The position numbers were made by a program, and so were the translations under genes. Positions 36,049-46,098 of a DNA stretch of 64,000 nt are shown piece by piece. How positions within the stretch are numbered: the stretch's first letter is position 1; each line of letters opens with the position of its first letter. This DNA is from Geobacter sp. (GTDB lineage: Bacteria; Desulfobacterota; Desulfuromonadia; Geobacterales; Geobacteraceae). The stretch spans positions 124,001-188,000 of the forward strand of contig JACOUQ010000005.1 in NCBI GenBank assembly GCA_016177775.1, given 5' to 3'. The notes below the pieces were generated by a model. The model was not told the DNA's origin. It did not search any database and was given only the letters and a program-made list of their open reading frames with translations.

Positions 36049-36075
36049 GACAAAAGGCCTGCTCGTGCAGGCCTT
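36049..36075 (+). terminator. intrinsic terminator after the cold-shock gene
   Basis: AAAAGGCCTGC / GCAGGCCTTTTT stem with TCGT loop. Confidence 0.9.
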
Positions 36076-36102
36076 TTTCTCTGGATCGGTGGATGATGGT
36101 CG

Positions 36103-36999
36103 TTATTCCCCCCAGTTTATGACCTGGTTCTTGAAGTCAACGTGGTATCTGATTCCCCGCAGAAAATCCATCCCCAGAAGCCCGTCATATTTGACGGGAG
36201 GCCCCATGTGAGGGACGATGTCGACCCTCATGCCGGTTCTGTTATGGGGCCCTACCTCAGCGTTGTCCATTTTTGTGCTCCTCCCTTCAATGATTCCCCC
36301 ACCGAATACCTGGCCTCTTATCCTTGCGGTTTTCTCCATGTCTATGCCGAGGCGTGAAGCGGTTGCCGGGCTTATCGTGGTGGTGGTGGCGCCTGTGTCA
36401 AGGAGAAGAACCACCTGGACTGCTCTGTCTCCTTGCCTGAAAGTAACCGGAACCAGCACCCGGTCCCCGTCCACGGTGACTTTGGTCTGGTAATACTCCT
36501 TTCCGGCGTACCTGCCGGTCTCGTGGTAGGAGGGGGGAGGTTCATAGGAGGCGATGGCGGCGGCAAGTTGCTCCGCCAGCTTCAGGTCGGATTTCTTGAG
36601 GATTTCGTATTCTCTGGTCGCTGCTTCTCTGTTGTGAAGGGCCAGGTTGGTCAGAGCCAGGTTGTAACGGATATCTGCGTTGTCGGGATTGATGAGCAGT
36701 GCCCTGTGGAAGGCCGATGTCGCCTTCTCCAGGATATCCGGAAATGTGACGGCTTCACCGGTGCCGAGTCTCATGTAACTGATACCGAGCCCCTTATGTG
36801 CCTCCACGTTGTCTGGGTTGATTTTTGCCGCTTCCTCAAATGCCTTGGCGGCCTTGCGGAAATCCCCATTTTCCAGGTAACGGTTGGCAGTTCTGAGGAA
36901 CTCCGCCTCCCGTCCTTCCTGTGCGGATAGAAGGGAGAAAGGGACAAGCAGAAGGAACATGGAAAGCAACATCCCCAAGTGGAACCTGACGGTTTTCAT
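36103..36999 (-). CDS. TPR protein with retropepsin-like aspartic protease domain
   Basis: 298 residues from the ATG at 36999 (MKTVRFHLGML); an ATG at 37011 is an alternative. The signal peptide ends SLLSAQ. Tetratricopeptide repeats cover about 30-135 (FRKAAKAFEEAAKINPDNVEAHKGLG). The protease domain at about 165-298 has LLLDTGATTTTIS, the single DTG/A active site of dimeric retropepsin-like enzymes, and GLLGMDFLRG. It is probably a periplasmic protease acting as a homodimer; the target is unknown. Confidence 0.88.
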   Translation of the reverse strand: MKTVRFHLGMLLSMFLLLVPFSLLSAQEGREAEFLRTANRYLENGDFRKAAKAFEEAAKINPDNVEAHKGLGISYMRLGTGEAVTFPDILEKATSAFHRALLINPDNADIRYNLALTNLALHNREAATREYEILKKSDLKLAEQLAAAIASYEPPPSYHETGRYAGKEYYQTKVTVDGDRVLVPVTFRQGDRAVQVVLLLDTGATTTTISPATASRLGIDMEKTARIRGQVFGGGIIEGRSTKMDNAEVGPHNRTGMRVDIVPHMGPPVKYDGLLGMDFLRGIRYHVDFKNQVINWGE

Positions 37000-37182
37000 G
37001 GGCTGACGCATCGGTTTTTCACCCCATAGACTTTTGCAGCCGTTATTTCAAACGTGTTCCTCATGAAAAATGCCTCCAGGGTAATTGCAAAACCAGTAAG
37101 ATGGTGTATAGAATTAACATCGGCAATGATTCGACGGCTGCCATTGCCAGGCCCGGTATCTGGCGTTCATCCGGAGGAAAGT

Positions 37183-37392
37183 ATGAGAAAGATGTGGGGA
37201 TTGATAATTGTCACAATCGCCATGTTTCTTTTTATCCCGGCCATCATGCCCGGGTTTTACGACCAGTACATCGAGCCGTTCGTGGTGATCGCGATGTTGC
37301 CGCTGCGGGGCTATGCGAACCTGAAGCTCCTCTTTCTATGTTTCGTCGGTTTTGCGGGTGTTGTTGGAGCGGTCATGTTCTTGAAAAAATGA
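37183..37392 (+). CDS. Small membrane protein, 69 residues
   Basis: The ATG at 37183 has GGAGGAAAGT directly upstream; a longer frame from 37054 lacks support. Two or three hydrophobic segments are seen (LIIVTIAMFLFIPAIM, FVVIAMLPL, LLFLCFVGFAGVVGAVMFL), with no charged partner domain. No family is recognised. It is convergent with the large signalling gene. Confidence 0.65.
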   Translation: MRKMWGLIIVTIAMFLFIPAIMPGFYDQYIEPFVVIAMLPLRGYANLKLLFLCFVGFAGVVGAVMFLKK

Positions 37393-37428
37393 TACCTAGC
37401 CTTCATCCTTCAAATGACCTCACCGATG

Positions 37429-39552
37429 TTAATCCGTATTCTTGGGCCGGTCCGGCTGGTTCATGCTGTCAAGAAGCCTGGAAAGCTCCTCCGCAGGCAA
37501 GGGCCTGCTGAAGAGATGCCCTTGCATCTCGGGACAGTTGAGCGAATCAAGGCGCCTCATCTGCTCTCTGGTTTCAACCCCCTCCGCAACCACGTTCATG
37601 CTGAGGCTTTGCGCCATGCTTATCATGGCCGATGCAATAGCCTCGTCGTTAGCGTTCGAGTCTATGTCGCTCACAAAGGAACGGTCTATCTTCACAGAGT
37701 GGATCGGGAGCTTCTTGATGTAGCTGAACGTAGAGTATCCAGTGCCGAAATCATCGATTGATATCTGGACCCCCAGGTCGCTCAGTATGCGGAGTGTGGC
37801 GATGGCGTCCTCGCCCCGCAACATGATATTCTCGGTGATCTCGATCTCAAGCCATCGCGGTTCCAACTGTGTCTCTTCCAACACCTTTTCGACCATTTCC
37901 GCCAGGTTGAGTTGCTGGAACTGGCGTGGTGAAAAATTGACGGAAACGCTCATGGGAGTGTAACCCGCTTCCTGCCACGCCTTGTTCTGGGCACAGGCGG
38001 TGCGCAGCACCCACTCGCCGAAAGGCACGATCAGGCCGGTCTCCTCTGCCAGCGGGATGAACTGCGAAGGGGGAACCAACCCGAATTCCGGGTGCCGCCA
38101 CCGTGCCAGTGCCTCCAGTGAAACGATCTGACCGGTTTTTATGTTCACCTTCGGCTGGTAGTAGATCAGGAACTCATTTCGATCAAGGGCCGCCCGCAGG
38201 CTGTTTTCCAGTTCCAGGCGTTCAAGTGCGTTTTCATCTATGGACGGGGTATAGAGGTGATATCTGTTCCTTCCCCCCTCCTTTGCCCGGTACATGGCCA
38301 TGTCTGCGTTCTTTATCAGGGTTTCGACGTCCTGGCCGTCCTGGGGGAAGATGCTTATCCCTATGCTGGTGGTGATGAACAGCTCGTTTTCCGGGAGAGA
38401 GATCACCCGGCAGAATGCATCGATGAGCTTCTGGGCGACGCTGACGGCCTCCTCGGTATCGTCCAGCTCTGGTAGCAGTATGATGAATTCATCCCCACCC
38501 CGGCGGGCAATTATGTCCCTTTCGCGCCGACACGATTCCCTGAGCCGCTTGGCTGCCGCTTGGAGGAGCTGGTCGCCGATCACATGCCCCAGGGTGTCGT
38601 TTATGACCTTGAACCTGTCGAGATCGAGAAAAAGTACTGCCATGAAACGATTGCGACGGCGGGCCTGGGCCAGGGCCTGATGCATGAGCTCGTTGAACAG
38701 CAGCCTGTTGGGCAGACCGGTCAGGGAATCATAATAAGCCATCCGCCTGATGGCCTTCCCGGCCAGCTTTTGCTCGGTGATATCTTCCTGAAAGGCGATA
38801 AAGTTGGTGATGTTTCCCTTCTCATCAATGAGAGGGGATATGGAAGTGGACGTCCAGTAAGGTTCGCCGCTTTTTTTTCTGTGCCGTAGCTCTCCTTTCC
38901 ACTCTCCCCCGCCGATTATCGTTTCCCATAATTCTCTGTACACCTTGGGGGCTTTTCCACCGGATTTCAAGACCGATTTCCCCGCCGCTTCCTCCAGGGT
39001 AAATCCGGTCAAACGGGTAAAACCGGGGTTGACGTATTCTATTCTCCCCGATGGGTCGGTGATCATTATGGAAACAGGGCTCTGCTCGACCGTGCGGGAG
39101 AGTTTGCGGATAAATCCCAACTGGTCCCGGACCCTGTGTTCGAGCCTGATGCTGTCGGTGCAACGCCCGAGGGCCTCGAACAGCCTGTGCTGCTCGATCG
39201 GCTTCAGCACATATTGGCTGATGCCAATGTCCATGGCCTCCATGATCTGGCCTATGTCGCTGTTTGCGGTCGTGATGATGATTCTGGCGTCAATGTTGAG
39301 CTTTTTGATCTCCCGTGACATGCTGATGCCGTCCATGATCGGCATCCGGACGTCGGTCAGGACGATATCGGGAGAATGTCTGGCGAAGAGTTCGAGCCCC
39401 TCCTGGCCATTTCCCGCCAGGATCAAATCCACGCCGGGGAATTTTCTCCTGATCATCTCTGACACGATCTCCCTGGAGACCCCGTCATCTTCCACATAAA
39501 GGATCGACAGGCCGACAGATTTGGCCTCTGGAACTTCCTCGGGGACTTCCAT
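37429..39552 (-). CDS. Response regulator with PAS, GGDEF and EAL domains
   Basis: 707 residues. The receiver domain (about 15-130) has the phospho-acceptor in DIVLTDVRMPIMDG. A PAS/PAC module spans about 150-265. The GGDEF domain (about 285-440) has an intact RRGGDEF site, and the substrate-binding phrase NDTLGHVIGD keeps the Asp usual for c-di-GMP synthases. The EAL domain (about 460-700) has SLEALARW and DDFGTGYS, so hydrolysis is possible. It is probably a bifunctional or switchable c-di-GMP enzyme under a histidine kinase not in this window. Confidence 0.93.
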   Translation of the reverse strand: MEVPEEVPEAKSVGLSILYVEDDGVSREIVSEMIRRKFPGVDLILAGNGQEGLELFARHSPDIVLTDVRMPIMDGISMSREIKKLNIDARIIITTANSDIGQIMEAMDIGISQYVLKPIEQHRLFEALGRCTDSIRLEHRVRDQLGFIRKLSRTVEQSPVSIMITDPSGRIEYVNPGFTRLTGFTLEEAAGKSVLKSGGKAPKVYRELWETIIGGGEWKGELRHRKKSGEPYWTSTSISPLIDEKGNITNFIAFQEDITEQKLAGKAIRRMAYYDSLTGLPNRLLFNELMHQALAQARRRNRFMAVLFLDLDRFKVINDTLGHVIGDQLLQAAAKRLRESCRRERDIIARRGGDEFIILLPELDDTEEAVSVAQKLIDAFCRVISLPENELFITTSIGISIFPQDGQDVETLIKNADMAMYRAKEGGRNRYHLYTPSIDENALERLELENSLRAALDRNEFLIYYQPKVNIKTGQIVSLEALARWRHPEFGLVPPSQFIPLAEETGLIVPFGEWVLRTACAQNKAWQEAGYTPMSVSVNFSPRQFQQLNLAEMVEKVLEETQLEPRWLEIEITENIMLRGEDAIATLRILSDLGVQISIDDFGTGYSTFSYIKKLPIHSVKIDRSFVSDIDSNANDEAIASAMISMAQSLSMNVVAEGVETREQMRRLDSLNCPEMQGHLFSRPLPAEELSRLLDSMNQPDRPKNTD

Positions 39553-39689
39553 TATTCATCTCCCATCAGACTGCTAGCTCGAAGATTTTTTGTTGTTTTC
39601 AGTATATCATGCGTAAGGTATTCGGGAAGTCGCCCAGGTAAACAGTTCCAGCGCAGGGTGCGATTATCGGAAACACGGAAAGGTAGGGA

Positions 39690-39722
39690 AGGGGGAGGCG
39701 CTATGTGCCCATCTCCCCCTTT
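39690..39722 (-). terminator. probable terminator after the outer-membrane protein gene
   Basis: On the minus strand AAGGGGGAG / CTCCCCCTT with a loop of about 15 nt, without a long T run. Confidence 0.5.
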
Positions 39723-39737
39723 CGGTCTGCTGAAGGA

Positions 39738-40352
39738 TCAGTTGAAGAAGAATCTGAAGGCGAATGTCATGGCAAAGCTGGATGGGTCATAGTCCCCGAT
39801 TTTGGCGCCGTTGGCCGGGTTGGTTATGTCCGCTTCCGGCGCGAACAGCAGTTTCATTTCCGTGGTCAGGGCGAATTGCGGCACGATAAAATAATCGATT
39901 CCGCCACTCAGGTGAATGCCGGCTGTGGTATCCACGTCCCTCGACGCCCCTTCGTTCGTCGTGAAATCGTTAATCAGGATGTCCAGTCCACCTCCAACAT
40001 AGGGGGTCAATTTTGGCACTGGGTCGTCGAAACGGTACTGGACGCCCAACGCCACATTGGTCGTCTCGAAATCGCCGAAATTGGCGCCATCGTGATCGCT
40101 GTTGAATTCGGTATGCGTTATGTCCAACTCTCCGGCGAAGTTTTTGCTGAAACCATAAATGAAGCCGCCCCCACCCACATAGCCGACTTCCGTCTCGATG
40201 TCCTTGCCATCTGCATGTTCACTGTCTGCCGGCACCAGGAATCCGATTCGCCCGGTAAGCCCCAGTTTGCCTGTAATGTCGTCCGCCATGGCAACTCCGG
40301 ATGTAAAGGCAACTGCCGTAGCCATGCAGGTTAACGCGATAAGCTTTTTCAT
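39738..40352 (-). CDS. Outer-membrane beta-barrel protein (OmpW/porin-like)
   Basis: 204 residues from the ATG at 40352, with AAGGAGG upstream; an in-frame start at 40385 would include that site. The signal peptide ends GVAMAD. Alternating strands (GLTGRIGFLVPADS, VGYVGGGGFIYGFSKNF, VALGVQYRFDD) end with FAFRFFFN, an aromatic C-terminus for barrel assembly. It is likely an 8-stranded barrel; ligand unknown. Confidence 0.85.
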   Translation of the reverse strand: MKKLIALTCMATAVAFTSGVAMADDITGKLGLTGRIGFLVPADSEHADGKDIETEVGYVGGGGFIYGFSKNFAGELDITHTEFNSDHDGANFGDFETTNVALGVQYRFDDPVPKLTPYVGGGLDILINDFTTNEGASRDVDTTAGIHLSGGIDYFIVPQFALTTEMKLLFAPEADITNPANGAKIGDYDPSSFAMTFAFRFFFN

Positions 40353-40463
40353 CGTTCCGACCTCCTTGTCATTTTTTGCGCGCATCTCGGTAAATTATAA
40401 TTCTATAATCTTAGCTTGCAAGGACGCCGTTCTTTCCCCCGCGTGGCAATATCCCCGCACTTC

Positions 40464-40491
40464 TTGACTTTGCAGGGTGCCATGGCATTAT
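40464..40491 (+). promoter_or_regulatory. sigma70-type promoter for the triheme cytochrome gene
   Basis: TTGACT, 16-nt spacer, CATTAT; predicted start about 35 nt before the ATG. Confidence 0.6.
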
Positions 40492-40533
40492 TTGTAAATA
40501 AATCAATCAGAAAATGCAAAGGAGGGGTTCACC

Positions 40534-40866
40534 ATGATGCGGAAGATTTTGGTTATGAGCATGCTCCTTGTGATCTCGGCCAGCAGCACTGTTCTGGCCA
40601 TTGGACCGGGAAAGAAGATCGAGTTCAAGGGGAGCCCGGAGGGTACGGTGATCTTTGACGGCACGACCCACAAAAACGCCGGCTTGACCTGCAAGGACTG
40701 CCATAACCCGGTCATGTTCCCCGAGATGAAGAAGGGTACGGTCAAGATAACCATGGAAGACCTGTACGCCGGAAAGTATTGCGGCAGATGCCATGACGGG
40801 AAAAAGGCGTTCCAGATCCTTGCCAACTGTGCCCGTTGCCACCACAAGGAGGGGATGGCGAGATAG
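40534..40866 (+). CDS. Triheme c7-type cytochrome
   Basis: 110 residues, with AAAGGAGG before the ATG. The signal peptide ends TVLAIG. Three CXXCH heme sites are seen at 53-57 (CKDCH), 83-87 (CGRCH) and 99-103 (CARCH), with extra histidines (THKN, CHHKE) as possible axial ligands. Size and heme number fit the small periplasmic c7-like electron carriers of Geobacter, although the spacing between hemes 1 and 2 is longer than in PpcA. It probably shuttles electrons across the periplasm. Confidence 0.9.
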   Translation: MMRKILVMSMLLVISASSTVLAIGPGKKIEFKGSPEGTVIFDGTTHKNAGLTCKDCHNPVMFPEMKKGTVKITMEDLYAGKYCGRCHDGKKAFQILANCARCHHKEGMAR

Positions 40867-41046
40867 GGGGTGGAAACAGGGATGATAGTAACTTTCAATG
40901 CCGTGTCCAAGACGCGGCTTTTTTTATCTTCTGGCCTTGGTCCGCCTGTTCCGAAGGCAAAAATCTGGACAGCGGTCCGGGGGCTGGTTTATGATGTAAA
41001 CAATACCGGGGAAATTGCTTCCGGCACTTTTGCGCAAGGAGGCCCT

Positions 41047-41313
41047 ATGCTGGATATCCAGGGGGATCTGGGGGCGTCACTTTTCAAAACATGGAGCGAG
41101 GAACAGAAAATGGAGGAGATCGGCCGGCTTGTCCAGGGGTACCGTTCGGGAGTCCCCGTCGGGATCCTCTGCAAGATGGCCGAGACCATTGCCGGCAGTA
41201 GGGATAAGGCCCGTGAATATCTCGCCATCTACCTGAGCGAAGAGGACCGCCGAAAGGCAGTTGAGAACGAAAGTGTCGGGATGCGGCAGATAGTGTCCGA
41301 GTTCATGATCTGA
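41047..41313 (+). CDS. Hypothetical protein, 88 residues
   Basis: The start is the ATG at 41047 with AAGGAGG 5 nt upstream; the longer frame from 40870 lacks such a site. The product is soluble and mostly helical (EEQKMEEIGRLVQGYRSG, KMAETIAGSRDKAREYLAIY). A single Cys lies near residue 40. No known family is recognised. It lies between the cytochrome and the methyltransferase, 30 bp before the latter. Confidence 0.65.
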   Translation: MLDIQGDLGASLFKTWSEEQKMEEIGRLVQGYRSGVPVGILCKMAETIAGSRDKAREYLAIYLSEEDRRKAVENESVGMRQIVSEFMI

Positions 41314-41342
41314 ACCGGCCCTGGTGTCCGGAGGAAACCGCC

Positions 41343-42095
41343 ATGCGTCAAGGATTCAAGGACCATTTTTCGCAAGGTTCGGGAGCTTATCGCGACTGCC
41401 GGCCGGACTACCCGCCGGAACTGTTCGGGTGGCTGGCATCGCTCCCGCCGCGACAGGAAGCAGCGCTTGACTGCGGTTGCGGCACAGGGCAGGCATCCGT
41501 TGCCCTGGCGGCCCATTTCCAAAAGGTTTACGCTGTCGATCCGAGTGAAGAGCAGATCCGCCACGCCATTCCTCACGAACGGGTGAGTTATCTGGTTGCT
41601 CCGGCCGAGGCGACCGGCTTGCCGGAAGCGACCATGGACCTGGTGATTGCGGCGCAATCGCTCCACTGGTTCGATTTTGACCGTTTTTATGCGGAGGTGC
41701 GGCGGGTGGCCAGGGAAGGGGCTTTTTTCGCTGCCTTCACATACGGGCTCTTGACGGTTGACGGAAAGATAGACGCGGTTTTGGGGCGGCTGTACCACGA
41801 TATCCTCGGGCCGTACTGGCCTCCTGAGCGGGCACACGTCGATGCGGGTTACCGGACGCTGCCTTTCCCTTTCACTGAAATCGTTCCCCCTTCCTTCATC
41901 ATGCGGAAAGAGTGGCAATTGGAACGGCTGGTCGGTTATATCGGGACTTGGTCGGCGGTGAAGGAATATCGTCGTAAGCATGGAGTCGATCCCGTAGCGG
42001 CTGTCGCCGCAAAGCTGCGTAATGCCTGGGGTGCGCCGGAGGAGCCTAAGAACATTGAATGGCCCCTGGTTTTGCGGGTCGGACGAATAGCCTGA
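41343..42095 (+). CDS. Class I SAM-dependent methyltransferase
   Basis: 250 residues; GGAGG precedes the ATG. The SAM-binding motif is ALDCGCGTGQASVALAAHF, followed by VYAVDPSEEQI and LVIAAQSLHWFD (motif post-II). It resembles the UbiE/Coq5-like and Tam-like small-molecule methyltransferases; the substrate is unknown. A long perfect hairpin terminator follows. Confidence 0.88.
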   Translation: MRQGFKDHFSQGSGAYRDCRPDYPPELFGWLASLPPRQEAALDCGCGTGQASVALAAHFQKVYAVDPSEEQIRHAIPHERVSYLVAPAEATGLPEATMDLVIAAQSLHWFDFDRFYAEVRRVAREGAFFAAFTYGLLTVDGKIDAVLGRLYHDILGPYWPPERAHVDAGYRTLPFPFTEIVPPSFIMRKEWQLERLVGYIGTWSAVKEYRRKHGVDPVAAVAAKLRNAWGAPEEPKNIEWPLVLRVGRIA

Positions 42096-42113
42096 GAAGC
42101 TCGGGAGTGCAAC

Positions 42114-42158
42114 CACAAAATAAGGGGGAAGCGTAAAGCTTCCCCCTTATTTTGTGGT
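42114..42158. terminator. long bidirectional terminator
   Basis: CCACAAAATAAGGGGGAAGC pairs perfectly with the following complement across a 5-nt loop, with T-rich arms usable in either direction. It sits between convergent genes. Confidence 0.9.
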
Positions 42159-44232
42159 GCTTGTCATTGCAAGGTTATCATGGTTTGATCTGCAGAGTGA
42201 TTGTCTTGGTACTCCCATCATCGAGCGTTACCGAAACGACGTAACTGCCGGATTGCAGATTGCCGGTGGAGAGATTGTAGATGTAATGCCCGTCCGTGTA
42301 CCTGAACAGGTTGCCGGAATCGGGGACATTGCTCGTTGCGTCGATGGGATCCCCCACGGGTGTTTCGCCGGAGTATAATTGGAGCGTCAATGTAACAATG
42401 GCGGTAGAAATACTATTTTCGCAACCGTCAGCAATCGTGAGCTTTACCGGGACCGTACTCCCCTGTTTGAATGGTTTCAGAAGTGTTACCGGGGCTTCGA
42501 ATCCACCGAACGAGTATTCCACCTTGTAATACACCGATCTGGTGATTATATTGCCGGCATTGTCCGAAGCGGTTACTGTGTAAATAAAAGCGCCGGTGCC
42601 GTTTGCATTTCCGCCGGTCAGTGTCGAGTTCTGCGAGCTTACCCTGGAACTGCTGTCGGTTACACTGTAGGACGGAACAGGCACATTGCATGGCGTATAT
42701 ACCGCACCATCTTCCACTCCGCTGATGGTAATGACCGGCGGGGTCTTGTCGATATTCAGGGTTACGGGAACTTCGGCGGTTTTACCGACCTTGTCTATGG
42801 CCCTGCCGGTGATTATCTGATCTTGTCCTTCCATTGTGACGGTTACGGGCGACGTGCACGCCGCTATCCCCGCCCCGCTGTCCGCGCAGTCGAAGCTGAC
42901 GGTCACGTCGGTGTTGTTCCAGCCTGCTTCGTTCGGGACCGGGTTGATGGAAGCCGAGATAGTTGGTGCGGATTTGTCGATATTGACGGTAACGCTGGCT
43001 GTGGCTATGTTCCCAGCCTGGTCGGTTACGGTCCCGGTTATTACCTGCCCGGCACCTTCTGTTGTAACGGTAACCGGTGATGGACAGGGGGTGAATGCGG
43101 ACAGGTTATCGCTGCAGGTGAAGGAAACCGTAACGTCTGTGCTGTTCCATCCGTTTGCGTCCGGCTGGGGCGTGACCGTCGCCGTTATGGTTGGCAATGT
43201 CTTGTCGATATTGATTATAACGCTTGTGGTTGCCGAATTACCCGCAAAGTCGTAGGCCGTCCCGCTCACGGTCTGTCCAGCCCCTTCCGTGGTGACGGTT
43301 ATCGGGTCCGGGCAGATTGCGACGCCTGATGCGTCGTCGGTGCAGGCAAAGGTCACGATCACGTCGGTGTTGTACCATCCATTCTCGTTCGGCGGAGGAT
43401 AAATGATCGCAGTTATGGTCGGCGGGGTCTTGTCTATGTTGATGGTTATGGTCTTGGGGGCCTCAACGTTGTCGTAAAGCACCGTGGTCGTGTCGCAGAT
43501 CGCGAACGCTCCGGTATACGGCTGCCATGTCGCCCCGTTGTCAGTGCTGTACTGGCTCACGCCTTCCGTTACCTGGAGGGTGACATAGACGCACGACGGG
43601 TAATATGCCGAGCTTGATCCGTCGCCCGGGCTCCCTCCTGTGCCTCTGCCGCCGGGCGGGGGAGGGGTGTAATGCTTGTTGATGGGTTGGGTCGTAATGC
43701 GAGTGCCACCATTGCCGGTATTATCCACCGACCAGTAGGTGACGGTATGTTCACCCTCCTGGGAAACTACAAAGTTTGTTGAAAAGCTTTTCGAATCCGC
43801 GGTCACCACTGTTTCCTCGCCGTTGTCGACGATGTAATGGACTTCCTTGACGTGAGAACAGGCATCGGCAGCCTGGAGTATGACTGTAACGTCGGATTTG
43901 TACCAGCCATCCTCACCCAGGACGCCGATGAGCGACGCGGAGGTGACCGGCGGGATCGTGTCTCCCACGGTGACTACTACCGCATCGCTGGCCGTATGGC
44001 CATTGCCGTCATTGACGGTGAGGGTGATCGTCGTTCTGCCTGATGGAAGCGTTATCATGGGTTTAACCCCTGATGCCGTCCCGCCACCCCATGACCAGGT
44101 ATAGGTGAGCGGGTCGCCGTTCGGGTCGTAGGAATGGGACCCATCGAGGGCAACAGAGACTTCGGTTGTGATTGGGCACTCGATGGTTTGGTCAGGGCCG
44201 GCGTTGGCGATGGGGGTGACGAGGCCGATACC

Positions 44233-44479
44233 GATCTGGTTGCCGGCAAGGGCGTTGTTGGTCTCGTTGGATTCCTCTATCCAGTTGTAAGTATCCGCGT
44301 AGCCACCCACGTAGTATGTCCCGTTTGTCATCACCGGCACCGCGAAGGTACCCGTGATCGTCTTCGACTCGCCCGCCGCCAGCGCGGGCATCCACACATC
44401 CACCATTGTCGGGTCGCTGCCGTTGATCGTAGCTTAACCGCCGTTGGGGTCGCGTTCACCGAGGTGAGGACCATATCGG
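44233..44479 (-). repeat. 247-bp tandem duplicate, copy A
   Basis: Nearly identical to 44499-44744 (19-bp spacer). I see two differences: T/C near 44289 and one extra T at 44434-44435 in this copy. Encodes a truncated CARDB module. Confidence 0.92.
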
Positions 44480-44498
44480 CGTACAGGCGGGTAGTGGT

Positions 44499-44744
44499 GA
44501 TCTGGTTGCCGGCAAGGGCGTTGTTGGTCTCGTTGGATTCCTCTATCCAGTTGTAAGCATCCGCGTAGCCACCCACGTAGTATGTCCCGTTTGTCATCAC
44601 CGGCACCGCGAAGGTACCCGTGATCGTCTTCGACTCGCCCGCCGCCAGCGCGGGCATCCACACATCCACCATTGTCGGGTCGCTGCCGTTGATCGTAGCT
44701 AACCGCCGTTGGGGTCGCGTTCACCGAGGTGAGGACCATATCGG
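44499..44744 (-). repeat. 246-bp tandem duplicate, copy B
   Basis: Partner of copy A. The junction AGCTAACC (44697-44704) has one T fewer than copy A. In both copies the reading frame breaks here. Confidence 0.92.
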
Positions 44745-45810
44745 ATTTAGAATTATCGAATGAAATGGCGCCATCCCCACTGCCGGCGAATATATACGTT
44801 GGTTGTGGTGAAAGGAGTTTAATGGTATTCCCTTTCAGGGAACTGTTCCCCTCATTGAACGCATACCACGAATCCCCCCACCAATCCGACCGATATATTC
44901 CCCCATCCGCCGTCCCTGCCAGCAGTGAGTTGGGGTTGACCTGATTGATTGCTATAGACAAAACATTGAGACTTCCCAGCCCGTTATTTATCTGTGCCCA
45001 CGTTGCTCCGCCATCACCGCTCTTGAATATACCGGCGGCAGCTGTACCAGCATACAGGGTGTTCGGCTGCTGTGGGTCGATGACGACCGTGTTGACAATC
45101 TGGCTCGCCAGCCCGCTTCTCTCCCATGTAGTTCCGCTGTCTATGCTCTTGTACAGGCCGTCGACGGTTGCGGCATAGATGATGTCCGTTTGTGCCGGTA
45201 GGGGACTCAAAGCCGGGTCTGCTGGAGGGATGGCTATTTTCCTGACATCTGAGGATGAAAATGCGCCAGAAGATATAACCAGCCAGCTTGTGCCCCAGTC
45301 GGTGCTTTTGTAGACCCCGTTATTCGTTGCGGCATACAGGATGGCAGAATTGTATGGATCGATTGCCAGTTCCATTACGGAAAGGCCGTCCAGGCCGGTG
45401 GGTGACCAGTTGGAGCCGCCATTGACCGTCTTGTAGACGCCTCCGCCATCAAGACCGGCATAGACGTTATTGGGGTTCGAACTGTCCAGGGCCAGGGCGC
45501 GAATCCCCATGCCAGCGGGAAGACCGGCATTCGACGCGACCCAGACACCGCTGGTCCCGGTGTTCTTGTATAAGCCTCCGCTCGCAGTCCCGGCATACCA
45601 AGTTGTTGCAGTTGTCGGGTCTTCAACCAGGGAGAGCACTTCCTGCCCGGACATTCCGGCAGGTACCCATGCCGCGTGCGCGGGCGCCAGCCAGGAAAAG
45701 AATAAGAACAGCATGATGCCCAGCAATGACCAGTGATTGTTTCTCATGAAATCGTCCTCCTGCGGAATACGAATTTTATCAAGGAAAGCGCTAAGGGAAA
45801 CTCTGCAATA

Positions 45811-45861
45811 TCAAAAACAAAGGCCGCATCGTAAGCAAGTGGCTCACGCAAGCGGCCTTTT
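45811..45861 (-). terminator. terminator-like hairpin in the leader of the secreted-protein gene
   Basis: AAAGGCCGC / GCGGCCTTT stem, then on the minus strand TTTGTTTTTG. Similar in form to the hairpin at 18372-18415. A direct repeat GTAGCGTTTA (45864 and 45876) lies just upstream. Confidence 0.6.
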
Positions 45862-46064
45862 CTGTAGCGTTTACAGTAGCGTTTAAGATTGTTTTCTATT
45901 GTAATCATAACAAACCCCATAACAATAAATATCAATTAGTGCGCGTTTATTTCACATTTGCTGAATTATGTCAATGAAAATTAGCAAAATATAATAATCC
46001 AAATAGTCAGATAAAGGTCAACGCCGATCTTGAAAAAAACATTCCAAGGAATAAAAACCTTGAA

Positions 46065-46098
46065 ATTAAAAAAGGCCAGCGCTTTCGCGTTGGCCTTC
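46065..46098 (-). terminator. intrinsic terminator, minus strand
   Basis: On the minus strand AAGGCCAACGC / GCGCTGGCCTT with a GAAA loop, followed by TTTTTTAA. It probably ends transcription from the secreted-protein gene at 46378-46818. Confidence 0.8.

Larger units (their letters stand above)
42178..45747 (-). pseudogene. Large secreted multidomain protein (BNR propeller, CARDB, PKD, Ig-like, PxKF), frameshifted
   Basis: Two open stretches form one gene. 45747-44434 encodes a signal peptide ending PAHAA and a BNR/Ycf48-like propeller (repeated YAGT-GG-YKS phrases) of about 330 residues. It then enters CARDB-like sequence (MVLTSVNATPTAV) and loses frame. The second stretch, ending at 42178, holds the rest of a CARDB domain (TYYVGGYADTYNWIEESNE), a PKD domain (DGSHSYDPNGDPLTYTWSW), an OmpL47/Ig-like part, three similar Ig-like repeats (GWNNTDVTVSF) and a C-terminal PxKF-like domain. 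Two copies of the CARDB module are each out of frame at the same site. It is either a decayed surface protein or a misassembled repeat. Confidence 0.75.

Noticed and set aside
37429..39552. GGDEF protein considered as the local cGAMP synthase
   Set aside because: The phrase GHVIGD keeps the Asp that is replaced by Ser in Hypr-type cGAMP synthases, so c-di-GMP is the expected product.
45744..45935. 63-codon frame upstream of the secreted multidomain protein
   Set aside because: It reads through a terminator-like hairpin and a direct repeat and has no family resemblance; treated as leader sequence.
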